From Oreohelix idahoensis (lineage: Eukaryota > Mollusca > Gastropoda > Stylommatophora > Oreohelicidae): DNA of 64,000 nt. Shown in pieces: positions 32,662 to 43,445 of the stretch. Every line of letters begins with the position of its first letter. Position 1 is the stretch's first letter. Position numbers and translations under genes: made by a program. The stretch lies in the NCBI GenBank assembly GCA_024509875.1, contig JAMPIV010004262.1, forward strand, positions 384,001-448,000, read 5' to 3'. The notes under the pieces were generated by a model that saw only the letters and a list, made by a program, of their open reading frames with translations, was not told the origin of the DNA and made no database searches.

Positions 32662-33605
32662 TGTGGTAGATTTGATGTTAAGAAATGTTATTGTTATGTA
32701 CTCTTAGTGTACTGAATGAGGTCAGCTGTGAAGGTCCCCGAATATAATAAATATTATGTTAAGTTACAGGGTACCTTTCTGCTACCACCTTTATGATCTC
32801 ACTCAGACTTATTCTTTGACTAGAATGTATGATGGTGATGACTACGTTTGGTGTCTAGGGTTATGTATAAGTAGTGTAATGTTGCATTAACCAACTAAAC
32901 ATATACACAAGTATTTTATTATCCAACATGACACAACAGTACTACAACAATCACATACACACTACACTTTAACAGACTATCTTAAGTAAGTCAGTGGTTG
33001 AATTTTGTGTAACGTTAATAATTTTTTTTCAATTTATTATCCTGACTCTATTTTGTTTGAATCAGGATTGACAATCAAAAGTGAAATCAATGAAATTATT
33101 TACAATATTCAATTTATACAATGGATCTTCTGTCCATAATACAAGTATTAATATAATAAAAGTGTGTAGGTGTAGTTTTCTAAATAGGATAATACTGGTA
33201 TATGTAAAATGGTAGGTTGTTAGTTATCATCACTCCCTATCGTTTATTTTTTTTCATTTGTCCCAAGTGAAATTCTTTTATTTGATAATGTCAGTTTTTT
33301 TATTTTAATACCTGAGGTTCATAGAGGTTGAGACTTTCAGTGCCGAACGGGCACTTAACTTCGAAGGAGAACCCTGGTAAGTCTTGTCCTACGCTCGATG
33401 GACCATCTGGTTCACTTCATAAAAGGCAATGGCCTCCAGTACGTGCCCAAATTATGCAACAAAGTCAGGAATCAATCAGTTCCCACGAGCCTGGTTTTAT
33501 GTGACTGTCAGGGCCACAAAAACCCCTGAAATAAGAAGGTTATGCATCCTTCTTTATAATAAGTATACAATAATATTCCACAGTTAATTATAGGTACAGT
33601 ACAAA
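32662..33605 (-). repeat. Gmr-1 5' LTR, part left of the LINE-f insertion
   Basis: Starts TGTGGTAGATTTGATG and aligns with 16361-17304. It ends with ACAAA (33601-33605), one copy of the LINE-f target duplication. Confidence 0.9.
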
Positions 33606-35333
33606 GAAACGTGCAAACAATATTACATTAGTAAGAGATAAGCAAGGAAATCTCATCAAGACAGCAGAGGGACAGGAAACAAGATGGGCAGAGCACTTCA
33701 GAGAAACTCTGAACAAGGAAATACCAGAGACACAATTGAATGTTCCTGAGGCTGAAAACGATCTAGATGTAAATACAGACATTCCACGAAAAGAAGAAAT
33801 CATCACAGCAATCAAAGGGTTAAAGAACGGTAAAGCTCCGGGCCATGATAACTTAAATGCAGAGCTATTTAAGACAGACCCTGAGCTAGCAGCAGAACTA
33901 TTAGAACCACTATTTGCACAAGTGTGGAAAACGGGGACAACACCATCAGAGTGGAACAAAGGAATAATTGTCAAATTGCCCAAGAAGGGAGATCTTTCAG
34001 ACTGCAATAATTGGAGAGGAATCACTCTTCTCTCAGTTCCCAGCAAAATACTAGGCAGGATAATTATACAGAGAATTTCAAAGGCAGTAGACTACAAACT
34101 GAGGAAAGAACAAGCAGGATTTAGAAAGAACAGAAGATGTGTAGACCATATATTCACTCTCAGGAACATTATAGAGCAGTGCTCGGAATGGCAAAGACAG
34201 CTTTACATAAATTTTGTTGATTTTGAAAAGGCTTTTGACAGCATACATAGGGACAGTTTATGGAAAATACTGAGGGCTTATGGAATTCCAAGCTGCATAG
34301 TGTCAATCATAAAAAGCCTCTATGCCAACTTTACGTGTAGTGTTGGGCAGAGCAACCTAACCTTCGAGGTGAAGACAGGAGTACGACAGGGATGCCCCTT
34401 ATCAACCACTCTATTTTTAACAATCATAGACTGGGTGATGCGCCAGACAACAGAGGGCAGTCCAAGAGGAATAAGATGGACTACATTTTCTACATTGGAA
34501 GATCTGGAATATGCAGATGACATTGCACTGCTGGCACATTCACATCAACACATCCAGGAAAAAACGGATAGACTTAATAAATTTAGCCAGCAGGTGGGCT
34601 TGAACATCAATTTAAAGAAGTCTGAGGTCATGACGCTCAATGTGAGCAGCCCTGAGCCCATATCAGTAAGAAATCAGCAACTGGTACAGACAGATACCTT
34701 CACATACCTAGGAAGCATAGTAACACCAGACGGCGGGGCAGGCAAAGACATCAACATCAGAATGAATAAGGCAAGAACAGCCTTCTTTAGCCTAAATAAC
34801 ATCTGGAAGTCCTCCCAATACAGCACAAGCACAAAATTAAGATTATACCAGAGTTGCGTGCTTTCTGTGCTTCTCTATGGTGCGGAATGCTGGAGAGTCA
34901 CAGAGAAAGAAATGTCAAAATTGTCCTCTTTTCACACAACATGCCTAAGAAAAATTCACCGAATCTTCTGGCCGAATACCATCACCAACCAAGATCTGCT
35001 CACTCGTAGCAAGCAAGAGGACATGCACACCATCATAGCTGGCAGACGCTGGAGCTGGGTTGGTCATGTCCTCAGAAGAGACCCCGATGCCATCACAAGA
35101 ACAGCTATGCTTTGGACCCCTGAAGGAAAGCGAAAGAGAGGCCGACCAAAAACAACTTGGCGTAGGACTGTGGAGGCTGAGATGCAAAGAATGAACCAGA
35201 GTTGGGGCACTGTACGAAGGATGGCCACCGACCGAGCAAAGTGGAATCAATTTGTTGTTGCCCTACAAGACGCGACTAGGCGTGATGGCCACTGACTGCT
35301 TTGACGGTCGGTGGTTAAGGATCGAAGAAGAAG
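33606..35333 (+). mobile_element. LINE-f: 5'-truncated RTE-like LINE with intact RT
   Basis: Plus-strand copy of 1728 bp in the right LTR of Gmr-1, flanked by ACAAA (33601-33605 and 35334-35338). The empty site is seen in the left LTR (TACAAACAAACGC, 17301-17313). Truncation falls in the linker between endonuclease and RT. It ends with a (GAA)-rich tail. It belongs to the same family as LINE-c but without its lesions, so it is younger. Confidence 0.95.
33607..35295 (+). CDS. LINE-f reverse transcriptase and C-terminal region (5' truncated)
   Basis: The frame is open from the truncation point (KRANNITLVRDKQGN) to the stop at 35293-35295, about 562 codons; there is no natural start. RT motifs: NGKAPGHDNLNAELFK, IIVKLPKKGDLSDCNNWRG, EQAGFRKNRRCVDHIFTLR, FVDFEKAFDSIHR, VRQGCPLSTTLFL and catalytic YADD at residues 302-305 (LEYADDIALLAHS). 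The C-terminal tract includes RRWSWVGHVLRRDPDAITRT and GKRKRGRPKTTWRRTVE. All catalytic residues are intact, but without endonuclease, 5' UTR and start it cannot be an autonomous gene. Confidence 0.9.
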   Translation, partial: KRANNITLVRDKQGNLIKTAEGQETRWAEHFRETLNKEIPETQLNVPEAENDLDVNTDIPRKEEIITAIKGLKNGKAPGHDNLNAELFKTDPELAAELLEPLFAQVWKTGTTPSEWNKGIIVKLPKKGDLSDCNNWRGITLLSVPSKILGRIIIQRISKAVDYKLRKEQAGFRKNRRCVDHIFTLRNIIEQCSEWQRQLYINFVDFEKAFDSIHRDSLWKILRAYGIPSCIVSIIKSLYANFTCSVGQSNLTFEVKTGVRQGCPLSTTLFLTIIDWVMRQTTEGSPRGIRWTTFSTLEDLEYADDIALLAHSHQHIQEKTDRLNKFSQQVGLNINLKKSEVMTLNVSSPEPISVRNQQLVQTDTFTYLGSIVTPDGGAGKDINIRMNKARTAFFSLNNIWKSSQYSTSTKLRLYQSCVLSVLLYGAECWRVTEKEMSKLSSFHTTCLRKIHRIFWPNTITNQDLLTRSKQEDMHTIIAGRRWSWVGHVLRRDPDAITRTAMLWTPEGKRKRGRPKTTWRRTVEAEMQRMNQSWGTVRRMATDRAKWNQFVVALQDATRRDGH

Positions 35334-36619
35334 ACAAACAAACGCATAGGGTCAGCTCTTTATGACAACCTATTGTACCATTATATTTTGAAGTGACAAT
35401 GTATACTAGTATTCCTCTCCCCTAATGGTTTCAGCGCCTCTGCAATTCCAACAGTAATCTTTTTCCATACAATAGGATAGGTGTTATGCTCCTTGATGAC
35501 AATCATATATAATTTTGTAGTTGTACACCTCTCTGATAGGCTATCATATGATGGATCAATCTCTAGGCTTTGCCTAAGTCTGCCATCGACTCACTTACAT
35601 ACAGTCGTATGTTAGTATCTCACATTCAAACTTTATTTTAAATAAAATGGGTTAATACATTCAATCTTACCACAATTTCAATGAATATTACACATAAGTA
35701 ACGATGACTGGCAGATCTGGCCCAAGTTTTCACTGCCCTGTCCAGAAGTTTATAATATTTGTATTTAGAATTACACTTCTGATCTCATCATCTCGCGGCA
35801 AGATTTTTCAAAGAAATGGCGTTCTAGCCTAACAATTTTTCCTCAATATCAACTAAGCTGGCCAATAGAAGCAGACGACTATGAATTTTAAATCTAACCT
35901 TTTTAAAAAAACAATTCCCAAAATACTACGTTTACTACTACAAGTATATTTTTAGTGTTAGGTTAGCCAATCCCCTCTCGCCTTCCTTTAAACTACAGCC
36001 AATCAAAATCTAGGTACCTTTTAGTCCTATTTACCCAAAGCTTTTTTCAAAATATGTCATGACAAAATTAAGCAGGCGTGATCTTTTTTCTCGTCAGTCC
36101 GTCTTATCATACATAATACTATTGCCATTATTTTGGTCATTTTTTGTACTAGTGGGTAACTGACACCATATTATTGCTCAGGACATCATAAGGCATCCGA
36201 ATATATAAATTTATGGCCCTACGTATTTTGGTTCATAATTCCATATTTTTTTTTTTTTGGTATCGTAATTCGAAAATTGCCCAAGGCTATGTTGCTCGAG
36301 TTGGCTTTTGTGAAATCAACGCGAGACGGCGTTCCCTAGGTTCTGTCTTTCCATCCCTCCCCTCTTTTATTCTTTTATTCTTTCACTCTCGTCTTGGCAA
36401 TCCGACTTGACCTTGCAAAATTGTTACATTTAATCTCAAGGACGAATTTTTTTTTAAAAGACAGTATCTTTCGTTCGGCTATTAGGTTTATCAAAATCGA
36501 CATGCGGGCGGGCGTAGGAGAATACTACGCTGGACTCAATTTTTATTTTCTATCTTATTTTTGACTTTATGCACTAGAATATTATCTAATTTAGCTATTG
36601 TATTGAGAATATCGTCACA
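35334..36619 (-). repeat. Gmr-1 5' LTR, part right of the LINE-f insertion
   Basis: Aligns with 17300-17476 joined to 26847-27959. It contains the uninterrupted Gmr-2 target site near 35506-35518, which proves that Gmr-2 inserted after the two LTRs existed. Ends ATCGTCACA, followed by ATTAC, the second Gmr-1 duplication. Confidence 0.9.
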
Positions 36620-36624
36620 ATTAC

Positions 36625-37040
36625 CCTCATATCTTTAACATCAATGTTTATGCTTTCTAACGTTTTGATAATTTTCTTAAGTTCTACTTTGTTAAACGCT
36701 TTAGTGTCATCTATATAGCACAAGTATTTATCTGTTTTTACTTCTATGGCTCTTTCTGCGTTCTGATATTATGTATGACGTTGTTTGTTCCCTTACTGTC
36801 TACAAATCCACACATGTCATCTCCTGTTTCAGGGTTTGTTCTATGTCACACTCTTCGATTGATAATTCTTAAAAATATTTTGCTTACATGACTCATGAGA
36901 CTAATGGTGCGATGTTCTTCGCATCCCATGGCTCCAGGTTTCTTAGGCAAAGCTATGAACACGGAATTTGGTAGATTATCATGTATGTGACCGCTTTTGT
37001 AGATGTTACTCATCAGTTCTGTTATCACATCTACTTCTCA
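36625..37040 (-). pseudogene. LINE-e RT, upstream half (split by Gmr-1)
   Basis: Minus-strand RT: ITELMSNIYKSGHIHDNLPN, then SVFIALPKKPGAMGCEEHRT, ISLMSHVSKIFLRIINRRV, then (with stops) DKYLCYIDDTKAFNKVELKK with the first catalytic Asp motif. It breaks off after KDMRV at the Gmr-1 duplication and resumes at 16355. RTE-like by motif style. Confidence 0.85.
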
Positions 37041-37302
37041 CATTATATGTAAAATCCTTATTCAGTCAGGAAAGGGAAGATAGCGGAGTCATATTCATGG
37101 TTTCCAACAAACGAAACCCTACTGTCATTGAGTAACCTGTTAAAAGTCCTGGCAGGGTGTACGATGCCTCATTGAAAGACTCGAAAGCAGTGCAACAGAC
37201 AATAGAAATGACAGACAGAGGGCCACATATCATAGACCAAAGCATACTCCTAGGAAAATTCAAACTGTGGTGCCTCCAGTTCATGTGGATACCTAAGTTG
37301 CT

Positions 37303-37716
37303 GTGGCATTGCTTATATATGAAATAAGCACCAGTACAGTGAACGCTATAGAGCAGATGGTCAAATGGTTAATGAGGAAATGGCTTGGGGTACCAATAGG
37401 TCTGTCAGACGTAGCACTGTACTTCAGAAAGTCAAAACTTATGCTTCCTTTCAAGTCAATTATTGAAGATTACAAAGTGGGAAAGGCAAGGCTTGCAATG
37501 ATGCTGCGCGAGTCAGCAGATGACGTGGTTAAGTCCTTTCAGTCAACACTGAAAACGGGAAGGAACTGTAGAGTGGAAGAAGCTGTTGATGCTGCCCAAG
37601 AGTCGCTCAAACTGAGGGAGGTAATGGGATACACACAGACAAATAGACGGGGATCTGGCCAAGGAGACATGCAGGGAGCGCAGAGACATGGAAGTTCAGG
37701 AGATACGAGGATCTGA
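37303..37716 (+). pseudogene. LINE-g region between RT and zinc finger
   Basis: One hundred thirty-seven residues: LLIYEISTSTVNAIEQMVKW, WLGVPIGLSDVALYFRKSKL, FQSTLKTGRNCRVEEAVDAA and QESLKLREVMGYTQ. I recognise this as the conserved tract downstream of the RT in RLE-type LINE proteins of aquatic invertebrates. It is closed by a stop at 37716, and the continuation is in other frames. Confidence 0.65.
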
Positions 37717-38190
37717 GAATGATAAGAGGTTGCACAAAGCAGTGCAGCAGGCCCAACAAGGCTAATAGATTACATGGGAAGGAGCCGTGCAAATTTCCTT
37801 GACATGGAATGATATATGGCATATGGCACCCCTGAGGCTCAGCTTCGTTGTTAGATCAATGTATGACCTCCTGCCATCGGCCACAAACTTGTGAGATGGG
37901 GAAAGTCGGATGATGAGCAGTGCCCCCTATGCCAGGAAAGTCAGACACTTGAACACGTGCTATCAGCTTGCAAGGTGACATTAGGGCAAGGGCGATAGAC
38001 ATGGCGCCACAACAAAGTGCTAAGTGAGCTGGCTGCAACAATTGATCTAGCAAGGATGAAAGCGAATAGCAAAGTCAGGCCGAACACCGCAAATACATAC
38101 TTTCTGAGAGCATGAAAGTCATCACACCCCAAACCGAGTAAATAAGGTAGCAGTTTACCATCTCTTCTTGACTGTGCAAATGACTGGGAT

Positions 38191-38469
38191 ATGGCGGTAG
38201 GCCTACCTGGACGAAGGGCATATCCAGAGTGTATCAGAAAATCACGAAAACGGCCGGATATAGTGCTGCATTCTTCATCATCGCAGCAGGTTATACTGAT
38301 TGAACTGACCGTGCCATTTGAATCCAGATTGGACGAGCAACATTTGTTCAAAGCGGCAAAGTATGGTGATCTGGCCGCGGATCTGAGACACTATGGTTTC
38401 ACTGCAAGGGTCATGGCCGTTGAGGTGGGTGTAGAGGGCTCGTGGCTGCGTCAGTGTATGATTTATTGA
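38191..38469 (+). pseudogene. LINE-g restriction-like endonuclease core
   Basis: MAVGLPGRRAYPECIRKSRK, then RPDIVLHSSSSQQVILIELT and VPFESRLDEQHLFKAAKYGDL. RPD, then Glu in LIELTVP, then the downstream Lys are the pattern of the PD-(D/E)xK nuclease that nicks the target in R2-type LINEs. Ends at a stop after QCMIY; similar sequence continues with stops. Confidence 0.65.
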
Positions 38470-38665
38470 AACTGTTGGGTCTTAGAGGACAGTCGAGAAC
38501 AAGGGCACTGAAGAAGCTTAGTAAAACTGCGGAAAGGGCATCATGCTGGCTGTGGAACAACCGCAAAGGGCTGTGGAACTCGCGACAGTAAAATCTAGTC
38601 CCACCTGCGGTATAGGAAACACACTGACATTTTTCTAAGTCCGCAATACATCGAGTTTTGTTCAT

Positions 38666-39399
38666 TGTATTGGTGAAAGGACGGCGGCGTTACAAGAAAC
38701 AGGCGGTGAATTATATAGGGTGTCATGCGAAGTTAGATTTCAGAGGCCGGCTCGCTAAGAATTCACGCCTCGTCGGCTTCACGCAGGCATGTCAGTGGTG
38801 TGCTGCGGAACGACCGCAATAATTTGTATTCATTTTGTTACTTTCACAATTGCCTCCTGCTGGTGGAATTATGGATTTTAAAGCTGCATCCAAGGTGGAA
38901 TGGGTTCATTTTCTACACAAGACAACAGGAGGCTGAGACACTCGGGAGTCATGACCCAGGTGGGCTCGCTCCCCTTAGAGTATAAAGAAGAATAATGGGC
39001 CAAAACACTTGTTCGAGAGGGGGACTACTTCTGATGATCAAATTGCCTCCTGTTGTATTGCTCTGTATAGAGTTGTGTTCCTGTTATATAAGGTTTTACT
39101 ATATTGTGCAGTACTGTAAGTCTGTCTACTCTCATCATACTGGCGTCCCCTTATCTTATGTCTTGAGTTTGTTCAGTAAATGTCTTTACTGTCTAATTCT
39201 TGCCACCATTTATGTTACTTGTCCCAGCCATAACTGTGGATCTGTCAGTTGACGAAGACGTCTTTGACGATACGTTTGACAGTTTTGATTAATTTGCTCA
39301 GTCAAGCTAATTATTTTAATTCAATTCTAATTCCGTGTACCCATCATCTCAATGTGACTGATTGCGTAATGTTGATAGTTTTGATTTTGCTACTTTCAG
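38666..39399. other. No gene seen; probable LINE-g 3' UTR and gene 5' flank
   Basis: I see no supported coding region. The left part may be the 3' UTR of LINE-g. The right end (39385-39399) is a pyrimidine-rich acceptor, TTTTGCTACTTTCAG, so the gene that follows probably has an upstream non-coding exon that I cannot place. Confidence 0.4.
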
Positions 39400-39419
39400 G
39401 TACAAACAGACCTGGAACC

Positions 39420-40413
39420 ATGCCTTGTGTAAGATGGTTGTGCAGCTCTGTAAAGAAATCAGTCTATGGTCTACTTGGTTTCACCTTCATCACGTGTATT
39501 CTCATAATTTATTACGAAGACAGCTCTTCGTTTATTTCCAACAAAATCTATCAAATTTCATCATGGAACACATCACTCATATCAGTTTATCTGTTTGATT
39601 CTAATGATTTATCAATGACCGACGTGTCAAAGCCGTCAAATGAGACAGATGTATCATTGTTGACAAATGACACTTGTAAAACACACCAAAGAAGATTTAA
39701 TTGGACGGCATGTCCTGGATGCTTGAGGCCAGTTGTTCCAAATATAATCAAAAATGTTTATGAGGTTGGACTTGAGGAAAGTTTCCTCACCAACAAATCT
39801 ACTAAATATTTCACACCGAGAACAGAAATAGTAGAACATTTGATCACAGAATACCTGATAGTTCCACGTTTTAATTCCTCGAATTATTACTTACTAGCGA
39901 TCCAGCCATCAATTCTAGACAGGAAATATGAACGAGATGTTGTCCGTAACACATGGGCAAGTGTTGTAAGGGAACAAAAGTGGCCGCACAGGAAAATTAA
40001 CGCCAATGTCAAAGTCGTGTTTGTTGTGTCCAGACAAAGTACAGCCGGCGGTAGCGACAACAACAGTAACGTGACTAGACAACAGTTTGAGAAGGTCAAG
40101 TCTGAGGCCGACACGCATAATGATATCCTTTATATTGACATGATTGACAACTATTACAATCTAACCCTGAAACTGTTATCTGGTTTTAATTGGGTCAAAG
40201 ACAACTGCCCATGCGTCAAGTTTGTATTGAAAGTGGACTACGACACTTTTGTTAATGTTCCACTGCTTGTGGACACTTTGTTATATTTTGAAGACCGATT
40301 TGAGAACTCTATTCTTGGAATGGTCTACACATCTACCAAGGTCAAAAGGTGGGGAAAATGGGGAGTTCCCATTTCTCAGTATCCATTCGATACATACATG
40401 TCATACGCTTCAG
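39420..40413 (+). CDS. Beta-1,3-galactosyltransferase-like, coding exon 1
   Basis: The first coding exon of a GT31-type glycosyltransferase, a type II Golgi enzyme that would add a beta-1,3-linked sugar from a UDP-sugar. The chosen ATG at 39420 gives a short cytoplasmic tail, then one membrane anchor (VYGLLGFTFITCILIIYY, about residues 16-33) and a stem with many N-glycosylation sequons. Family motifs: RNTWASVVREQKW, NDILYIDMIDNYYNLTLKL, KVDYDTFVNVP with a DxD-type metal site, and YASG at the exon end. The splice donor is CAG|GTACTG at 40413/40414, phase 1. A frame runs upstream to 39249, but an acceptor at 39398-39399 makes the 39420 start more likely. Confidence 0.85.
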
Positions 40414-40419
40414 GTACTG

Positions 40420-40724
<305 letters not shown>

Positions 40725-40732
40725 TAGTAAAA

Positions 40733-41421
40733 CAAACTGTATGTTAATATCAACCAGACAAAAACTACAAAACTTGCAGAAAACAACACTTCAGCTCTTC
40801 ATTGGAACATCACGAATTGAAAACGTAAATGAACACAGAACTCTAGGTATCACTGTTGACCAACACCTAAGTTGGAACTCACATGTACATGCACTCACAA
40901 AGCAAACAGCACAAAAAGTTTACCAATTAGCCAAAATTAAACATTTCCTGGATGAGGAAGCAAGGAAAATGTTCTACATGTCTCATATACAAACGCATCT
41001 AGACTATTGTTCAACAATTTGGGATAGTTGTTCTGTCTCCAACACAAAACGGCTCCACTCGCTTCAAAAACGCGCAATGCGCCTTGTTGCTGATAAACAT
41101 CAACCACATTGTATAGATTTATATAATTATCTTCAAATATTACCCCTTATGAAGCGCTTCCTATTTAACAAAGGGAAATTTATTCACAAAATCCTGTCAC
41201 AGAATGCTCCAAAGTATCTTTGGCCACTTTTAAAATATAATGAAAGACGCAGTCAGCGCTTAAACAAATTACATGTACCCAAGCCCAGACTAGACCTATT
41301 TAAGGCTAGTTTGGCTTACTCAGCTGCTCATCTTTGGAACAATCTTCCCAATGACCTGAAAAACAACGCACAGTCCTTACTCATACAATCGTATACTGTT
41401 CAAATACTTTATGAGTGCTGA
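40733..41421 (+). pseudogene. LINE-h RT C-terminal domain
   Basis: Open to the stop at 41419-41421. It reads NCMLISTRQKLQNLQ, HRTLGITVDQHLSWNSHVHA, MFYMSHIQTHLDYCSTIWDS, LQKRAMRLVADK and LWNNLPNDLKN. These are the thumb and C-terminal motifs of CR1/L2/Jockey-type RTs (LGxxxDxxLxWxxH, YCxxxWxxC, LQKRAxR). The catalytic part is missing by 5' truncation, so it is a remnant, although the frame is clean. Confidence 0.8.
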
Positions 41422-41747
41422 TTATATGCCACCCTAACTGATTGTGTTGTACTTTTATGTAATATACTGTATGGAGGGTCTGATGATCTAGTTTTCATTA
41501 CAATATACTTATTCTTAATATTATATTCTTAATAACTTATATTCTTAATTTTATGATCAGGTACTGTTAATGTATGCTGTTATACTTCCTTGTAATGTTG
41601 CACTGCCCTTACATTAATACTTTCAGTACGCTGGAGAATGTTTGAGTAACAGTAATAAAAGATGAGCAAGAGAAAGGAAGAATGCAAGAGGGGACTGTGC
41701 CCGATTTTCAACCCTTCGCAAATTAATTGCTTTCATATATGTCTATC

Positions 41748-42052
41748 TTCTTCTTCTTCTTCCTCGTTCGTCCTGAAAAGGACGGTGGTTGCGTTGTGTC
41801 TGTTTACGCCTAAGCTGTGATATCTGCACCTTTCGGTCGACACATCCGACTTCTGCACGGCATTTTTTAGGACCGGGTTTGCCTTCCCATTTCGATCCAC
41901 ACTCGCTCAGCCAGACTGCTGCAGACTGTTTCCAGGACCACCACGTGGAGGTGGAGTGCGGTCTTGACCAGCTCTGGTTCGCTGGTCCTGACGCAGGCAG
42001 TCAAGCTATGAGTCGCTGACTGCGTTCTCTATTGCTGCGTCTGTGGGTCCCG
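41748..42052 (-). mobile_element. SINE-like insert with (GAA)n tail
   Basis: A 305-bp segment flanked by a perfect 10-bp duplication TATGTCTATC (41738-41747 and 42053-42062). The plus-strand left end is TTCTTCTTCTTC, so on the minus strand it ends in (GAA)n, like the RTE-like family here. No coding frame. I see no clear tRNA-type A and B boxes. It may be a SINE or a short LINE 3' end. Confidence 0.65.
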
Positions 42053-42389
42053 TATGTCTATCTAACTATCTACCTAGTCTGATTCTGGTCTTGAGTTTGG
42101 GACGCAAAGACAGCGTTTGAAAATTTCACGAGTTCTTATAACATACTTCTGAATATGTCTCAAATCATTAATTTACTGTACGAAGAATTCGTTTTTATGT
42201 CTTGTTGTTGTTGTTGTTGTTTTTTTTTAATGTTTATTTTTATTTATTTTATTTTTAAATTCATTATTATTATTATTTCTTTTTAAATTTTTATTTATTT
42301 ATTTATTTATTTTAAACGTACTTTAATTATGATGATTATTGCAAATGTAATATTACTTTTATAATGATAAATGCCTTAATTATGCTTAA

Positions 42390-42496
42390 AGCAAATGTGA
42401 GGATGAAAGGATACAGTATACATGATGAGAGAGAGAGGAAGGGCAGAATGTCAGACGGGCCTGCGTGCCCAATTCTTAACCCTTTGAAAATAAAGT
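42390..42496 (+). mobile_element. Second LINE-h 3' UTR end
   Basis: Resembles the last part of LINE-h near 41640-41735: a purine-rich GATGAGAGAGAGAGGAAGGG against GATGAGCAAGAGAAAGGAAG, then a GTGCCC-AATT-AACCCTT stretch. It is followed at once by (TATC)n, as a tail would be. Confidence 0.55.
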
Positions 42497-42946
<450 letters not shown>

Positions 42947-43164
42947 TTAACATGTGTTTTCTAGTTTTTCTACCAAACTATTTATTTACATACTAACTCT
43001 ACTACATATCCGTGCATTGATATATTTATTACTAATTCATCCTTCTGTATGGATTGATATTTCTAGTCATTATTTCTTCCTTCTATTTCTCCCACATGTG
43101 TAATAGTCCGATTGTTCGTTGTGTTGTGAGAAGGAAAATTGTATTATTATGTATATTTCTACAG

Positions 43165-43445
43165 GATGCGGTTACGTCATGTCCTACAACGTGCTGTCCC
43201 AGATCGTGAACACCGCACCATACGTACCAATGTTTTCTATGGAAGACGTTTTCATCACTGGGGTCCTGAGACGCATCATTGGATGTCGGATGTTTTCTTT
43301 CCAAGGACTTTTTACTCATTATGCAGAAAGATACTGGTACCGGTGTCTGATGCTTCAAGATCAGAAAATATTAGGTACGAGCAAAAATGGCGGAAATAGG
43401 CATTACATGGTTTGGAATTACTTTGGTAAAGGTTGGTGTAAATAG
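43165..43445 (+). CDS. Beta-1,3-galactosyltransferase-like, coding exon 2
   Basis: The last coding exon, joined in phase 1 to exon 1, giving a 424-residue protein in total. It reads GYVMSYNVLSQIVNTAPYVP, then MEDVFITGVLRRIIGC, the ED-V-x-x-G motif of the GT31 family that supplies the putative catalytic acid, and a Trp/Tyr-rich end (HYMVWNYFGKGWCK) before TAG at 43443-43445. The acceptor is TTTCTACAG at 43156-43164. Both halves of the family signature are intact, so the gene looks functional. Which sugar and acceptor it uses cannot be told from the sequence. Confidence 0.85.

Larger units (their letters stand above)
16361..36619 (-). mobile_element. Gmr-1: Gmr1-like Ty3/Gypsy retrotransposon with two nested insertions
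   Basis: Minus-strand LTR element with LTRs of about 2.22 kb each, net of insertions. LTR ends are TGTG...CACA. It lies in LINE-e and is flanked by ACTAC (16356-16360) and ATTAC (36620-36624), a 5-bp duplication with one mismatch. The left LTR (element 3' LTR) holds Gmr-2 and the right LTR (element 5' LTR) holds LINE-f. The internal region 27960-32661 encodes Gag, protease, integrase, RT and RNase H in that order. The LTRs differ at several percent of sites in the part I compared, so it is older than its passengers. Confidence 0.9.
37066..38665 (+). mobile_element. LINE-g: C-terminal part of a LINE with restriction-like endonuclease
   Basis: Plus-strand remnant. It encodes the RT thumb (KLWCLQFMWIPKLLWH), a linker (37303-37716), a CCHC finger near 37905-37970 (CPLCQESQTLEHVLSACK, C-x2-C-x7-H-x4-C) and a restriction-like nuclease (38191-38469). 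This architecture, RT then CCHC then PD-(D/E)xK nuclease, is that of early-branching LINEs such as the R2/NeSL type. Many stops and frameshifts. Catalytic RT motifs are missing through 5' truncation. Confidence 0.75.
40725..42080 (+). mobile_element. LINE-h: 3' part of a CR1/L2/Jockey-like LINE
   Basis: The coding end (to 41421), a 3' UTR (to about 41737) and a degenerate TATC-type tail that was itself split by a SINE-like insertion (41748-42052): TATGTCTATC before it and TATGTCTATCTAACTATC after it. The second tail at 42390-42497, which shows the same 3' UTR end followed by (TATC)n, supports the idea that the family ends in TATC repeats. Same strand as the gene. Confidence 0.7.
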
